Positions 43,001 to 53,884 of a stretch of 64,000 nucleotides of DNA are shown here, piece by piece; within the stretch, counting starts at the first letter, position 1, and the number at the start of each line of letters is the position of its first letter. A program made the translations under genes and the position numbers. Location of the stretch: positions 2,244,501 to 2,308,500 of the forward strand of contig NC_048539.1 of NCBI RefSeq assembly GCF_902806685.2, written 5' to 3'. The notes under the pieces were generated by a model. It was not told the origin of the DNA. It searched no databases and saw nothing but the letters and a program-made list of their open reading frames with translations. The stretch is from Maniola hyperantus. Lineage: Eukaryota > Arthropoda > Insecta > Lepidoptera > Nymphalidae.

Positions 43001-43265
43001 TGTAAGGCAACGTGTAGGCATTGTACACGACAGCGGTGCGCGGGGGTGCCGCCAAGCATTTCCCCGTGACCGCCGCAGGCGCGTCCCGGCCCTGCGTTTG
43101 CCCCTCAGTACTCCCATGTTCGACAACGTGCACGCACGCAAGACAGCGAGCTCGTTACGAGCCCTGCCGCGTTAACATTATTTACCTCGTGCCTATGTAA
43201 TTCAAATGATTGTTATTTGCAATATACTTTTATTTTATGTGAGCCAAGCATTTTATTAGCTCATA
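43001..43265 (+). repeat. 3' LTR of gypsy element 2
   Basis: 265 bases, identical by eye to 37568-37832. Confidence 0.93.
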
Positions 43266-43269
43266 AGGT

Positions 43270-43892
43270 TTAGTTATTATAACCATGTACCAAATATGTT
43301 TAGATATTATGTTATGTATTATGGAACATTGTAATGCTTTTAAAAGATGTGTGTTGTGGAGTTTCTTTGCCCATTTCTTCTCCACAACGAAACACCTTTG
43401 GAAACCAATTTAATATGAAATAGACCTATGCTGAGAAATACAACAAAATACAGATAGGTCTATACAGATTAAAGTATTAAAGATCTTTCAATAAATGATT
43501 AATTATTATTCGACTTGGTTGGTTTTACTTCTGTATTTATAACCTACCCTCTTTTGCTATTTATTTTATACATTGAGATAAAAGTAAACACTAGGTTGTT
43601 AGCTCCTAATTATTATAGAAGCTTGTTTAGATGATTAGGATTCTTACTTTAAAATAATACAGCAGATGCTTTGCTTGATTTTAATAACTTAATATTGGCC
43701 TTACGTGACAAAATTTACAACTACCTACATTTCAAATAAATGATAGATGATAACTTTTATTAGTCGTCATTAATTTTAATTAATCATCACTATTAAAGCC
43801 CACTCTCTTAACTTCTTTTTCTTTTTATCTAAATCTCACACGTTCATACATATATACAGACAGCGGGAAGCCACTTTATTTTATACTATATT
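43270..43892. other. Host AT-rich sequence, no gene recognised
   Basis: Continuation of the target of element 2. 43845-43875 is an end scrap of the CCCGGC-headed repeat (CAGACAGCGGGAAGCCACTT). Confidence 0.4.
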
Positions 43893-43893
43893 T

Positions 43894-44237
43894 TGACGAC
43901 CTCCCTGGCGCAGTGATGAGCGCTGTGGTCTTAGTGGGAGGTCCCGGGTTCGATTCCTGGCAGGGGTTTGGAATTTTATAATTTCTAAATTTCTGGTCTG
44001 GTCTGGTGGGAGGCTTCGGCCGTGTCTAGTTACCACCCTACCGGCAAAGCCGTGCCGCCAAGCGATTTAGCGTTCCGGTATGATGCCGTGTAGAAACCAA
44101 AGGGGTATGGGTTTAATAAAAACTGCCATACCCCTTCCAGGTTAGCCCGCTATCATCTTAGACTGCATCATCACTTACCACCAGGTGAAATTGCAGTCAA
44201 GGGCTAACTTGTATCTGAATAAAAATAAAAAATAAAA
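43894..44237 (+). repeat. SINE-1, full length
   Basis: GACGACCTCCCTGGCGCAGT head, GGGTTCGATTCC box-B-like, body and CTGAATAAAAATAAAAAATA tail. ATACTAT occurs close to both ends and may be the target duplication. Confidence 0.85.
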
Positions 44238-44870
44238 TACTATGTAGAGAATATCATGAATTTCCGCAAAGTAACGCCTGCTTCTATACAACTACCTAGC
44301 GAGTTTTGTTCCGTTGAAACAAATTGATCGTGACGTAATCCATACGAACGAGTTAGAATTGGTTAGAATTGTATGGATAAAAACGATAATCCGAAACAAA
44401 ACAATGTACCTATGTATGAAAACCTCGTTACAAACCGTGCAACAAAATCTCTGAATGGATTTTCGGAACCGAATTTATTGCAACGCGTTTTGATTGATTC
44501 ACTTTTACGCGATTTTTTTTTGTATTCCCTTGTAGTGAGCATGTATCAGTAAAATGGTTTATCGATAAAAAATTCGTAGCCCAGTGAGTTATCGCGCTAT
44601 CAAAAAATGGCTAGAATATTTTTTTTATTCACTCCACTGCACGACATGGTAAAGAAATTGTAGTGACAGGTAGGTTTAAAGCTAAAAATACCATGTACTT
44701 AGTGTACTTAGCTAAAAAAGTTAGCTACAACTATAATAAAATTTTATCTGAAAATTGTTTTAAAATAAATAGCCAAAAAATCTGAGAATTTAGTCAATGA
44801 TAATTTCAAATCAAATATAAGTTTTAATGCATCTATAAAAATATCTTCATTTTATTTTATCTGAAACTAG
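44238..44870. other. No recognised feature
   Basis: AT-rich, no ORF. Confidence 0.4.
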
Positions 44871-44872
44871 CT

Positions 44873-45085
44873 TATTTTCGCGACTTCGTCCGCGTGGACT
44901 ACACAAATTTCAAACTCCTATTTTATCCCCTTAGGGGTTGAAATTTCAAAAATCCTTTCTTAGCGGATGCCTACGCCATAATAGCTATCTGTATGCCAAA
45001 TTTCAGCCAGATCCGTCCAGTAGTTTGAGCTGTGCGTTGATAGATCAGTCAGTCAGTCAACTTTTCCTTTTATATAATATTTAGA
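44873..45085 (+). repeat. Family A4 repeat
   Basis: CTAGCTTATTTTCGCGACTT to CAACTTTTCCTTTTATATAA; a fragment ACCGACTTCAAAAAAGGAAG of another common repeat follows at 45153. Confidence 0.7.
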
Positions 45086-45322
45086 TATGGGTATGGACTA
45101 AGCATAAGAGCCGTAAGATATGGCCTACTTACCTAAATGATAAGTATTTTTAACCGACTTCAAAAAAGGAAGGAGGTTCTCAATTCGTCGGAATCTTTTT
45201 TTGAATTTTCTGAAACATAAATTCAGCCATTATAATAATTCTATTCTAAAATGCTACTTTCAATTGATAGTATCAAAATCAAATCAAAGTTACCAATAGT
45301 AAAACAGGACAGTAAAAATGGA

Positions 45323-45765
45323 CAGTGGTCCGACCGGCGACGATGAACGAGAAACGAGTAGAACTAGAAACTTAAACGAGTTGGCGATCAGCGGGAAGCG
45401 AGGGTGTAGTTTCGATAGTTTTGTCGCCGGGCTATAAGCGAGTGTGTAAGTGCGACGAGCGATTACTCGCGCCATTCGACCGTGGTCGCTCAGTCCTGTC
45501 ACCTGTGCAAACCTGCGCGCGCGTTACATGTTCATGCGAGCATCGCTGAACGAATATCGCTGAGCGAGTTTATTTTTGAAAGCTCATCGCTCAGCGACAA
45601 AACTAGTAAAGCGAGTCGTCCGTCAGCAGTGTGAGCCGTCAGAATGCAACTTTTGATTTTGCATCTCTTTCGTTTACACGGAATGTACATTTATTGTGCG
45701 TTTCTTGAGAGAGAAACTCGCCGATAGTTAGTCGTTTTCTCGCCGGCGCGGCGGTCGGACCACTG
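45323..45765. mobile_element. MITE with CAGTGGTCCGACC terminal repeats, 443 bp
   Basis: The ends CAGTGGTCCGACCGGCG and (inverted) GGCGGTCGGACCACTG are complementary except for small changes. CAGTGG termini suggest a hAT-type element. No matching 8-bp flank could be read, so it is probably old or recombined. Confidence 0.6.
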
Positions 45766-46004
45766 CCTAAAAACGGAAAATAAACTAAACACTGAAGCTT
45801 GCATTTCAAAGCGAGCCAATTATCATTGAACCCTTCAACAAAGGCTTAATAGATTTTTTACTGCCAAAATTCGAATCGTAAACGTGAGGCGTTAGCCTAA
45901 TCGACTTGCAAACGAATTACGACTTTTGTCCGTGAAACGGGTGAAATCTTTTCTTTTCGATCTACTTTTCGTAATTAGTTTTATTCATTTGGGTGCAGCT
46001 GTGA

Positions 46005-46110
46005 TAGCCTAGTGGTTCCGTTCCTTCTTTGGAGGACGGGGGTTCGATCCCGGACACGCACCTCTAACTTTTCGGAGTTATGTGCGTATTATTATTAAAC
46101 TAGCTGATGA
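46005..46110 (+). repeat. SINE-2 tRNA-like head, truncated
   Basis: GATAGCCTAGTGGTTCCGTT and GGGTTCGATCCCGGACACGC, then the GTTATGTGCGT segment; the body is absent. Confidence 0.6.
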
Positions 46111-46434
46111 ATTAGGTTTATAAAAATGATACTCTAATATGATGATAGGAAGAAAGATATCGTACAAAATAGTGTTGTCCTATTAGGTTCCATTACGGTG
46201 GCGCCCGAATCAAATTATCGCGTTACACGAAGGGACGTGACAATCGCGTTAATACACTTTTTGGGCGGAATTACGTGAAATACCGAGCCGCTATCAGTTT
46301 CGTGATCAAAATAAAACCTTCCGCCGTTTCGCGTTTAGAGTTGCTTGGGGAAATGAAAGAACCAACATTATTACGTATGAGTTATTAGGTATATTACGTT
46401 AACTTTTTATACGACTGTCCAAAATAAGCAATGT

Positions 46435-46790
46435 TGTATGGCCGGAACGGCCAGACGGGGGTACGAGCCTAGAGGCTTGGCCTCCTTACCCGGGTGTGGC
46501 GCAGGGTAACTTTGTGCCCTGGTGTTGTTCTCTTCACCGGCTAGGGTCCGTCAACTTGGCTTGTGGCCCTAGTAGACTTTTCTTTAGTTTGTTCTCCTGC
46601 GGGTGGCAGCCACTTCGCCGCGCGCGGAGCTAATGTGTTAAATCGGGATGGGTCTCCGTACTCGCCGTCGGATGCAGAGAATAATATGGGGTCTTGTCCG
46701 GTGAGTCTCGCGTCGTCGTAGTGGTCGCTTGGGTCACCTTCGTGTCGTGCTGGTTGGAGATCGCAGGAGCTCGCGGTAGTGTAATGTTTT
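46435..46790 (+). repeat. GC-rich LINE-like fragment
   Basis: GGCCGGAACGGCCAGACGGG and CCCGGGTGTGGCGCAGGGTA recur, in reverse, at 56400-56490 and partly at 62945-62985. This suggests the 5' part or untranslated region of a non-LTR element. No ORF. Confidence 0.45.
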
Positions 46791-46852
46791 TAGAGCTTAC
46801 GCATGTACTCGTTTGTGTGAGTTTCTTTATACCACTTCTAACTTTAGTTTAA

Positions 46853-47028
46853 TTCACGGTTTTCAGATTTTTCTCTGAATGTCTGCTATAAGACCTACCT
46901 TCCTGCCAAATTTCATGATTATAGGTCAACGGGAAGTACCCTGTAGGTTTCTTGACAGACCGACAGACAGACAACAAAGTGATTCTATAGGGGTTCCGTT
47001 TTTCCTTTTGAGGTACGGAACCATAAAA
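46853..47028 (+). repeat. Family B1 3' half
   Basis: TTCACGGTTTTCAGATTTTT to GGTACGGAACCATAA; also (GA)n-like GAGAGAGAGAG at 47077. Confidence 0.65.
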
Positions 47029-47375
47029 ATATCGTTCTACAACCTTTCACGCCTTGCAATGATAGTGTAAATAACTAGAGAGAGAGAGAAAAAAAAAGAA
47101 TCCAGTCATAAATAGTAGAGGCCAGCACAAAAACCACTTAACTCCACACCCACTTCACTCTATGCCTCTCATTGAAATAAATAAAAAAGTAATTTGCACA
47201 AACGCGAGTTAGAGGAACTTGTTAGAGGATAACTTTTCCTATCCGGGTCATTAAACGCTTGCGGTGAGATCAGAGTTTTATTATAATGCCTTTTGGATTG
47301 CGCTCCTATAACGATCACTTGCTATTAGGTAGACTATGAGTTATCGTCATTCGATGACTGTCGTTTAGTTGATAC

Positions 47376-47870
47376 TAGCGACCCGCCCCGGCTTCGCATG
47401 GGTGCAATGTAGATACTAATGTGGGGTCAGTGAGGAGAGTATAGGCGCCGCGGCCGCCGCCTCCGTCTCATTTGTTGCGCGTTAATTTTAATCTTACGAT
47501 ATTTCATATTATTTTAATTTTGTGATATCTCGTAAGATATTATTCTAAATTAAATGATGTAAAGGGCAATTTTGGTCTAAATTGAATATTACAGATGATC
47601 AACTATTTTATTTTGATAAGAATTAATAGTGTGTCAGTAAAAACACGTATTTGAAAGAAAGAAAGAAAGAAACTATTCACTAACTTAACTATTTCATGTA
47701 ACTTTGACCATTTATACATCGCACGCCTCGGAAACTCTCAAATAAGAGGATTTTCTCCGACCTAATTCACATTATTTCAATTTCCTAGGGATCTCTAACT
47801 TTTGAGAATTAAACTATACCTACCTATAAACCTTCCTCTTGAATCACTCTATCTATTGATGGGTATGGGT
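47376..47870 (+). repeat. CCCCGGC-headed repeat with a ~290-bp insert
   Basis: 47376-47432 and 47724-47870 match the copy at 36740-37010. The insert (about 47433-47723) starts with GCGCCGCGGCCGCCGCCTCC, is AT-rich inside and contains GAAAGAAAGAAAGAAA (47652-47671). Confidence 0.6.
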
Positions 47871-47999
47871 TTACTAAAAACTGCCATACCCCTTCCAGGT
47901 TAGCCCAGGTGGCTGTGGTGGTGGATTTATTTGGTTTCTAAACCGTGAAAAATTTTGGTCGTTTGACTATATCTCATTTATATCGATGATCGTGAGTGA

Positions 48000-48212
48000 T
48001 TTACATTGTACATAATATCTCACACCCGGCTTTACTCACGTGTTTAGTCGACGTTAGCCCGACTAGTTTCGAACCCTACCGGGGTCCTTTTTCACAGGGA
48101 CTCAGTTCGCGCAAGCGTCGCGGTCTCACCACGACGCGTTCGAAACTAGTCGGGCTAACGTCGACTAAGCACGTGAGTTTACACCGGGTGTGAGACATCA
48201 TGTATAAAGTAA
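48000..48212. mobile_element. Palindromic MITE family P213, intact copy
   Basis: Arms of about 85 bases pair (CTCACACCCGG; ACTCACGTGTTTAGTCGACG; CCCGACTAGTTTCGAAC). Half-copies lie at 48363-48500 and 53540-53690. A scrap of A2 repeat (GTACTCGCGACATCGCCCGC) follows at 48240-48345. Confidence 0.7.
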
Positions 48213-48362
48213 TATTTATTGGGAACTAAGTACCTAGTTGGTACTCGCGACATCGCCCGCGTGGATTTGGGGTTTGAAAATTCCGTGGGAACTATTTGAT
48301 TTTTCGGGATAGAAAGTAGCGTATGTCACTCTCCAGGTATCGCCGCTCGCCGCGGTTTTGAA

Positions 48363-48500
48363 AGGCTAGTTTCGAACCCATACGAGGTCCTTTTTCAAGG
48401 GAGTCCGTATAACGTCGACTACACACGTGAGTAAAGCCGGGACAGATAGTATTTATAATGGAAATCACTCACGGTAGTTTAAACGCTAAAATAAACACAC
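48363..48500 (+). repeat. P213 half-copy
   Basis: GCTAGTTTCGAACCCATACG, ACACACGTGAGTAAAGCCGG and AATGGAAATCACTCACGGTA; collinear with 53540-53690. Confidence 0.55.
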
Positions 48501-48650
48501 TTTCATAATATTATTTATAAATTAAATAATATATATATATGGGGTAGGGATAATATGGGTAGGGACAAGCTGGTAAGTAGGTACACCCGACTTCGTCCGC
48601 ATGGATTCAGGTTTTGATAAAAATTCCGTAGGAACCATTGATTTTCAGAA

Positions 48651-48773
48651 CTCACTCGCCATTTCAGCTCTGTGTCAACATTCATGTCAAAAGTACGATT
48701 TTATTCGTTATCATGAAGGTGAATCGTACTTTTGACATGACAGTTGATACAAAAAGTCAAAATGGCGAGTGAG
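48651..48773. mobile_element. Palindromic MITE, 123 bp
   Basis: CTCACTCGCCATTT pairs with AAATGGCGAGTGAG analogues; ATGTCAAAAGTACGATT pairs with AATCGTACTTTTGACAT around a small loop. Confidence 0.7.
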
Positions 48774-48861
48774 AACTTAAAATGTACCTATGCATTATTT
48801 GAATAATTCCTTGGATCATTCTTTTTCTTTTGCTGTATGCAAGTGTTGTCAAGTAAAACAC

Positions 48862-49140
48862 ATAGCTGACTACAGATGGCGCTGTAGAACGTTTACCTCG
48901 CGATTAATCAGCATTAATGTGTGCGTATAAACTAAGCAATATCTTCAAACTTGTTACATACACTTGTGTATTAATGTATATTGACAGTAAACATTGACGT
49001 TGTATCAATTTTTGGAATTGATACCCTTTTGGTATCAATAAATCATTAACAGTGAAACTACAGTAGTTATATCGGAGATAATAATTAATAGATATTATTA
49101 TAGATTAATATTTAATAGATTTTTAATAAAGTATACTTTA
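48862..49140 (+). repeat. Interspersed repeat shared with 61948-62165
   Basis: GATGGCGCTGTAGAACGTTT, CGCGATTAATCAGCATTAAT, TGATACCCTTTTGGTATCAA and ATATCGGAGATAATAATT appear in reverse complement at 61948-62165. Confidence 0.65.
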
Positions 49141-49164
49141 CAAGTGCTTTTGTATCGTCAATTA

Positions 49165-49480
49165 GTTTAATTTACCACTGGTTCGGAATGCCATTCCTAA
49201 CGAGAAGAACCAGCAAGAAGCTCGGCGGTTGCTCTTTTCAAGAGATCAATTTACAATAATATTATTAAACCACTGTACAAGCAATTGCAGCCCCGTGCAT
49301 TGCTGGAGCGAGTCAAATCCAAGCTTTCTTATCATTTACATAGTCTTCGACTGTGTTAATGTCTCTCAACAAGTTCAAAGTTTTCATAAAACGAAAACTA
49401 ATTGAAAAATCCTATTACAATGTAAAGGATTATTTAAATGATAAGCAAGCTTGGGAATGAGTTGCTTAACGGCTTTGTGA
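49165..49480 (+). repeat. LINE-R 3' fragment
   Basis: TACCACTGGTTCGGAATGCC, AGAAGAACCAGCAAGAAGCT and GAGTCAAATCCAAGCTTTCT are shared with 63515-63700. Confidence 0.55.
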
Positions 49481-49963
49481 TAGTTCTAATAAGTTTCAAT
49501 AATTTTGTAAAGTGGTGATAATAATAAAAAAGAATACCCGGCTGAGTTTGTTGTGGGCTCTTCTCAGACCTGGGCGCGTTTGGAACCCTCGTAGCTTTAG
49601 TTTTAAGTTTGCGTAATAATTATCAATGTATGAATGTATTATCTCACAAATCTAACACCATACCAGACCATCAATAAGGGTAATTTATTACCTATTTTGA
49701 ATAAATCATTTGACTTTGACTAAATGATTGCTGATTGTGACAAAATTGATTGTGATCGAAACAAATTCTGCGCTATTAGCTAGCACTATTCTGCACTATT
49801 CTAAGCGATAAATAAGAATAAAATGTGCAAATCGGTAGTCGTAAATCTCGTTATAACTTTATCTTGGACGCGCCTGACTGTCACCTGTCGGGAATGAAAT
49901 GGGGTAATGCTTAGATACGATAACTGGAACCGTTACGTTTCCAAACGGTTAAAGTTATCTTTT

Positions 49964-50508
49964 TAGGGTTCCGTAGTAAACAAGGAACCCTTATAGTTTC
50001 GCCATGTCCGTCCGTCTGTCCGTCCGTCCGTCTGTCCGTCCGTCCTCGGTTAATCTCAGAGACTATTAGTACTAGAAATCTGTAATTTGGCATAGGTATA
50101 AATATTAATCACGCCGACAAAGTGGCGAAATAAAATTGTGATAATTTTTTTTAGGGTAGCTCCCCAACATGTAAAGTGGGGATGATTTTTTTATTTTAAT
50201 TTCTCGTCTAGTGTGGGGTATCGTTGAATTGGTCTTTTAAAAATACTGTGGGTGTGGGAACATCACTTTTCGATTACTAGATCCGTTTGTAAAATATGAT
50301 GTTTTAAAGTGCAAATTTTTATTAAAGTCAAGTGTCCCTCCCATTTATCAGCCAAATGTTAGTAGGTATATATTTAGATATAGGAACGTAAAAAATTTTA
50401 CAGCAGTAGTAGGATATATAATGAAATTTAAAGGAAAACTATCATGGCTAAGTTGTGACTACGGAACCCATCACTGCGCGTGGCCCGCCACGCACTTGGC
50501 CGGTTTTT
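49964..50508 (-). repeat. Family B2 repeat, full length
   Basis: On the minus strand it runs from AAACCGGCCAAGTGCGTGGC through GACCACTACGGAACC-like and CATGATAGTTTTCCTTTAAA to CCTTGTTTACTACGGAACCC. A long GGAC/GTCC run (50000-50045). Mate of 58482-59022 in opposite orientation. Confidence 0.75.
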
Positions 50509-50510
50509 AT

Positions 50511-50863
50511 TTTTAGGGCTCCGTACCTCAAAAGGAAAAAAGGAACCCTTATAGGATTACTTTGTTGTCTGTCTGTCTTTCCGTCTGTCCGTGTCGTGTG
50601 TGTCAATAAAGCCTATAGGGTATAAGGTACTTCCCGTTGACCTAGAATCATGAAATTTGGCCCTTTGATTGGTTGATTCACTGTTTATATTTTTTCACAG
50701 CCAAAAGGGCAGAATTTGTTGACGATTACGATGAATACGTTTTTCTTACGCAATTGGGGGGCTGGACAGTGATATGCTACTTTTTAACCCGAAAAGTCAA
50801 AGAAATCCTACGCGATTTTCAAAACCTAAATCCACGCGGACGAAGTCGTGGGCGTTAGCTAGC
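50511..50863 (-). repeat. Family B1 fragment followed by A-family fragment
   Basis: 50511-50668: GGGCTCCGTACCTCAAAAGG to CCTAGAATCATGAAATTTGG. 50735-50863: GCTACTTTTTAACCCGAAAA to CACGCGGACGAAGTCGTGGG. Confidence 0.6.
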
Positions 50864-51532
50864 ATCTCTATAAGTTCTCAAAGTAATCACATAATAATTC
50901 CACCATCCTACTCCAATAACGAGCGGTGCGCCCTCTATGGGGTCATCAAAGGTTATGGCGTTTAATATCAAACTTTTATACGCAATACCACCATTAACGA
51001 GACCTATTACATTAAAGGGAGGCTTCGACCCATTTCTGTGAATTGATGGTATAGTCCGTACAAAATGAGTTCTACACGCCATTTTAACTCTATGGGACAA
51101 GTGGTACCGATTACGTTGTCTTTCTCTAAACTAAATTTAGAGTGTCTGCATCCTTTTCTTTTTAACAATGCTAAAAAGGGACAGAACATGAACTTTACAT
51201 TTAACTAAATAAATAAAACGTTTATTTTTCAATCATCTAGTTACACACATACATGGATTTGATCTTGAACAAAATTTGCGTGCTTGTTGACATAAGCATA
51301 TACAATATTAAAAATAGTACAAAATCAAGAACTGGCTATCCTAGCTAGATTTTTAGATCTACATTACACTTTACATTTAAAGACTCTAAATTTTAGTGCA
51401 CGCTACAAATTTAAACAGCAGGCTCGCGACTGTGCGCTAAAATCACGGGTTTTACAATCTAAAAACTAAATTTAAAACTGTCAAACTGCGTCTGTCCTTT
51501 TCATATTACATTAGTAAGACGAGTATGCGAAT
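50864..51532. other. No recognised gene
   Basis: GTACAAAATGAGTTCTACAC (51058) recurs inverted near 52740, a minor repeat. Otherwise nothing assigned. Confidence 0.4.
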
Positions 51533-51841
51533 CATCATGATCAACCCATTGCCGGCTCACTACAGAGCACGGGTCTCCTCTCAGAGTGAGAAGGGTTTTG
51601 GCCATAGTCTACCACGCTGGCCAAGTGCGGATTGGCAGACTTCACACACCTTTGAGAACATTATGGAGAACTCTCAGGCATGCAGGTTTCCTCACGATGT
51701 TTTCCTTCACCGTTAAAGCAAGTGATATTTTAATTACTTAAAAACGCACATAACTCCGAAAAGTTAGAGGTGCGTGCCCGGGATCGAACCCCCGACCTCC
51801 GATTGGAAGGCGGACGTCCTAACCACTAGGCTACCACAATA
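51533..51841 (-). repeat. SINE-2, full length
   Basis: On the minus strand: a CCTAGTGGTTAGGACGTCCG head, GGTTCGATCCCGGGCACG box B-like, the body and a short ATGAT tail. Confidence 0.8.
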
Positions 51842-51948
51842 CCACTAGGTATGCGAATACCTACTCTAAAATTAGGTTGTGCTTAGAATCAGTACCATGT
51901 CGTATCAAAAGTACTGTTCACCTTTAAAATAAGGACTAGAATCGTACA

Positions 51949-52025
51949 GTACGTGGCCGACAGTAACGTACATCGACCTTTAGGTTTGAGCGACAGAGAC
52001 AACGCTCTACAAAGCAACTTTTACG
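51949..52025 (+). mobile_element. Truncated copy of the TA-flanked MITE
   Basis: TACAGTACGTGGCCGACAGT and GAGACAACGCTCTACAAAGC match 15543-15650; the right end is lost at the junction with the LINE fragment. Confidence 0.55.
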
Positions 52026-52046
52026 TACCACAGTAAAAGTAAATGT

Positions 52047-52706
52047 ATGGTCTTTGAGGCCGCCGGTACAAAACGTCCTCAGAAACCTGTGCTGCTCTCT
52101 GGCGTCTCTTTAGACACGGTGGAGCAGTTCAGGTACCTGGGGCACGTGATTACTACCGACCTCAAGGATGATGCAGATGTTGAACGGGAACGGAGGGCAC
52201 TGTCGATAAGAGCAAACATGATAGCCCGCAGGTTTGCTCGTTGCTCCACCGGTGTTAAGGTTACGCTCTTTAGAGCGTATTGTACGTCCTTATACACGTG
52301 CAGCCTGTGGGTTAACTACACGAAGAAACGATACAGTGACCTCCGGGTCCTTTACAACAATGCGTTCAGAATGTTGATGGGGTTGCCCCGATTCTGCAGC
52401 GCCTCAGGCATGTTTGCGGACGCGCGCATCGACTGCTTCTATACTAATGTACGCAAGCGGTGCGCGTCGTTGGTGCGCAGAGTGCGGGACAGCCCCAACA
52501 CCATTCTGCAGATGATTGCAGCCCGACTCGACTGTCCTTATCTTCGGCATTGCTGTGAAAGACATGTTCCAGTACCAATGCCGGAGAGAAGGTACTAGAT
52601 ATTTAATTTTATTTTTATTTATTAATTATTTTATGTATTGTTATCTTACTTTTATTAATTTCAAAGTTGTTATTATGGGTATGTTAACCTGAAATAAATC
52701 AATTTT
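52047..52706 (+). pseudogene. RTE-like LINE, 3' end of the RT ORF
   Basis: The frame 52047-52598 (183 codons, no stop) holds the RTE-clade post-catalytic RT region: EQFRYLGHVITTD (~27-39), DADVERERRALSIRANM (~42-58), LFRAYCTSLYTCSLW (~74-88) and FRMLMGLPR (~107). The RT catalytic core is absent, so the copy is 5'-truncated. The first ATG is not a true start. The ORF is followed by an AT-rich 3' end with AATAAATC and (ATTTT)n-like repeats to about 52706. The open frame suggests a fairly recent insertion. Confidence 0.8.
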
Positions 52707-52821
52707 ATTTTATTATTTATTAAGTTAAAATGCCGCGTGAGAACTCATTTTGTACGCATGTTTACACTAAGTATTAATGTTTTTCCCAAATCATAGGTAT
52801 ATTTTAGATTTATTCCTCCAC

Positions 52822-53031
52822 TAGCTTATGCTCGCGACTGCGTTCGTGTGGACTACACAAATTACAAACCCTTATTTCACCCCCTTAGGGGTTGAATTTT
52901 CAAAAATCCTTTCTTAGCGGATGCCTACGTTATAATAGCTATCTGCATGCCAAATTTCAGCCCGATCCGTCCAGTAGTTTGAGCTGTGCGTTGATAGATC
53001 AGTCAGTCACCTTTTCCTTTTACATATTTAG
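52822..53031 (+). repeat. Family A4 repeat
   Basis: CTAGCTTATGCTCGCGACTG to CAGTCACCTTTTCCTTTTAC. Only two GTCA units remain here, against many in other copies. Confidence 0.75.
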
Positions 53032-53131
53032 ATTTTTTCTTTAAAATCTGCTTTTCAAACAGGTGCATGGTAACCACAAATAAAATGGATTTATTTTCGT
53101 GATTGGGGTGTGGGTAGGTATATTATAATAC

Positions 53132-53335
53132 TAGCTGATGCCCGCGACGACGGATGGATTTACATGTTTCAAAATCCCGCGGGAACTCGTTGATTTTCCG
53201 AGTTAAAAAGTATGTGTTAATCCAGGGTATAGGTAATCTATCTCCATTCCAAATTTCATCCAAATCAGTTCAGCCGTTTTTGCGTGATTGAGTAACAATG
53301 GTAATAAACATCCAGTAGTAGGATTAGGATTATCC
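53132..53335 (+). repeat. Family A3 repeat
   Basis: ACTAGCTGATGCCCGCGACG, CAAAATCCCGCGGGAACTCG and TTTTTGCGTGATTGAGTAAC. Confidence 0.65.
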
Positions 53336-53354
53336 CAACAACAAGTTGGCCTCT

Positions 53355-53491
53355 TACAGCCGCACTCAGAGTCGCTAATCGTTACTTAAGATTGAGTTAA
53401 GACGAGACAGATTTATGTGAGAGATATAGATAGCTCTGTCTCGTTTAACTAAACTTAAGTAACGATTAAGCGACTCTAAGTGCGCGGCAGT
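53355..53491. mobile_element. Palindromic MITE family P125, copy 3
   Basis: ACAGCCGCACTCAGAGTCGC pairs with its complement at the right end. The arms share TAATCGTTACTTAAGATTGA with copy 1. Confidence 0.75.
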
Positions 53492-53539
53492 TAGATTAAT
53501 TATTAAAAGGTCTATGGTTGGCCTACATTAAATAAATAT

Positions 53540-53690
53540 TTTTAATTGACTCCCTTGAAAAAGGACCCCGGATGGGTTCGAAACTAGTCGGGCTAACGTC
53601 TACTAAACACGTGAGTACAGCCGGGACAGATATTACATATAATGGAAATCACTCACGATAGTTTAAACGCTAAAACATTTTTAAATTGTA
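53540..53690 (+). repeat. P213 half-copy
   Basis: CTTGAAAAAGGACCCCGGAT, GGGCTAACGTCTACTAAACA and AATGGAAATCACTCACGATA. Confidence 0.55.
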
Positions 53691-53884
53691 ATTTTAAGAA
53701 CTTTGGTCAATTCGCTTCACTTATTATTTTATTCCATGACATAGTATTCCTAAGCACACAATTATCATTATTTTATTTGTTTATTATTATATTAATAATC
53801 TTCACCTCTTTATAATACTAGTGTAGATTGTTCAAAAAAATACTTCTGAACTCATAAACTTATTATAACATGACAGTAATTTTT

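Larger units (their letters stand above)
37564..43269 (+). mobile_element. Near-complete Ty3/gypsy LTR retrotransposon 2
   Basis: Flanked by AGGT (37564-37567 and 43266-43269; a 5-bp AAGGT reading is also possible). The 265-bp LTRs read identical. Order: LTR, Lys-tRNA-like primer site, gag, AT-rich interruption, nucleocapsid-protease-RT-RNase H-integrase ORF, polypurine tract, LTR. Distinct from element 1: it has a zinc knuckle, an integrase GPY/F module and higher GC coding sequence. The gag break suggests that this copy cannot make a normal Gag. Confidence 0.9.
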
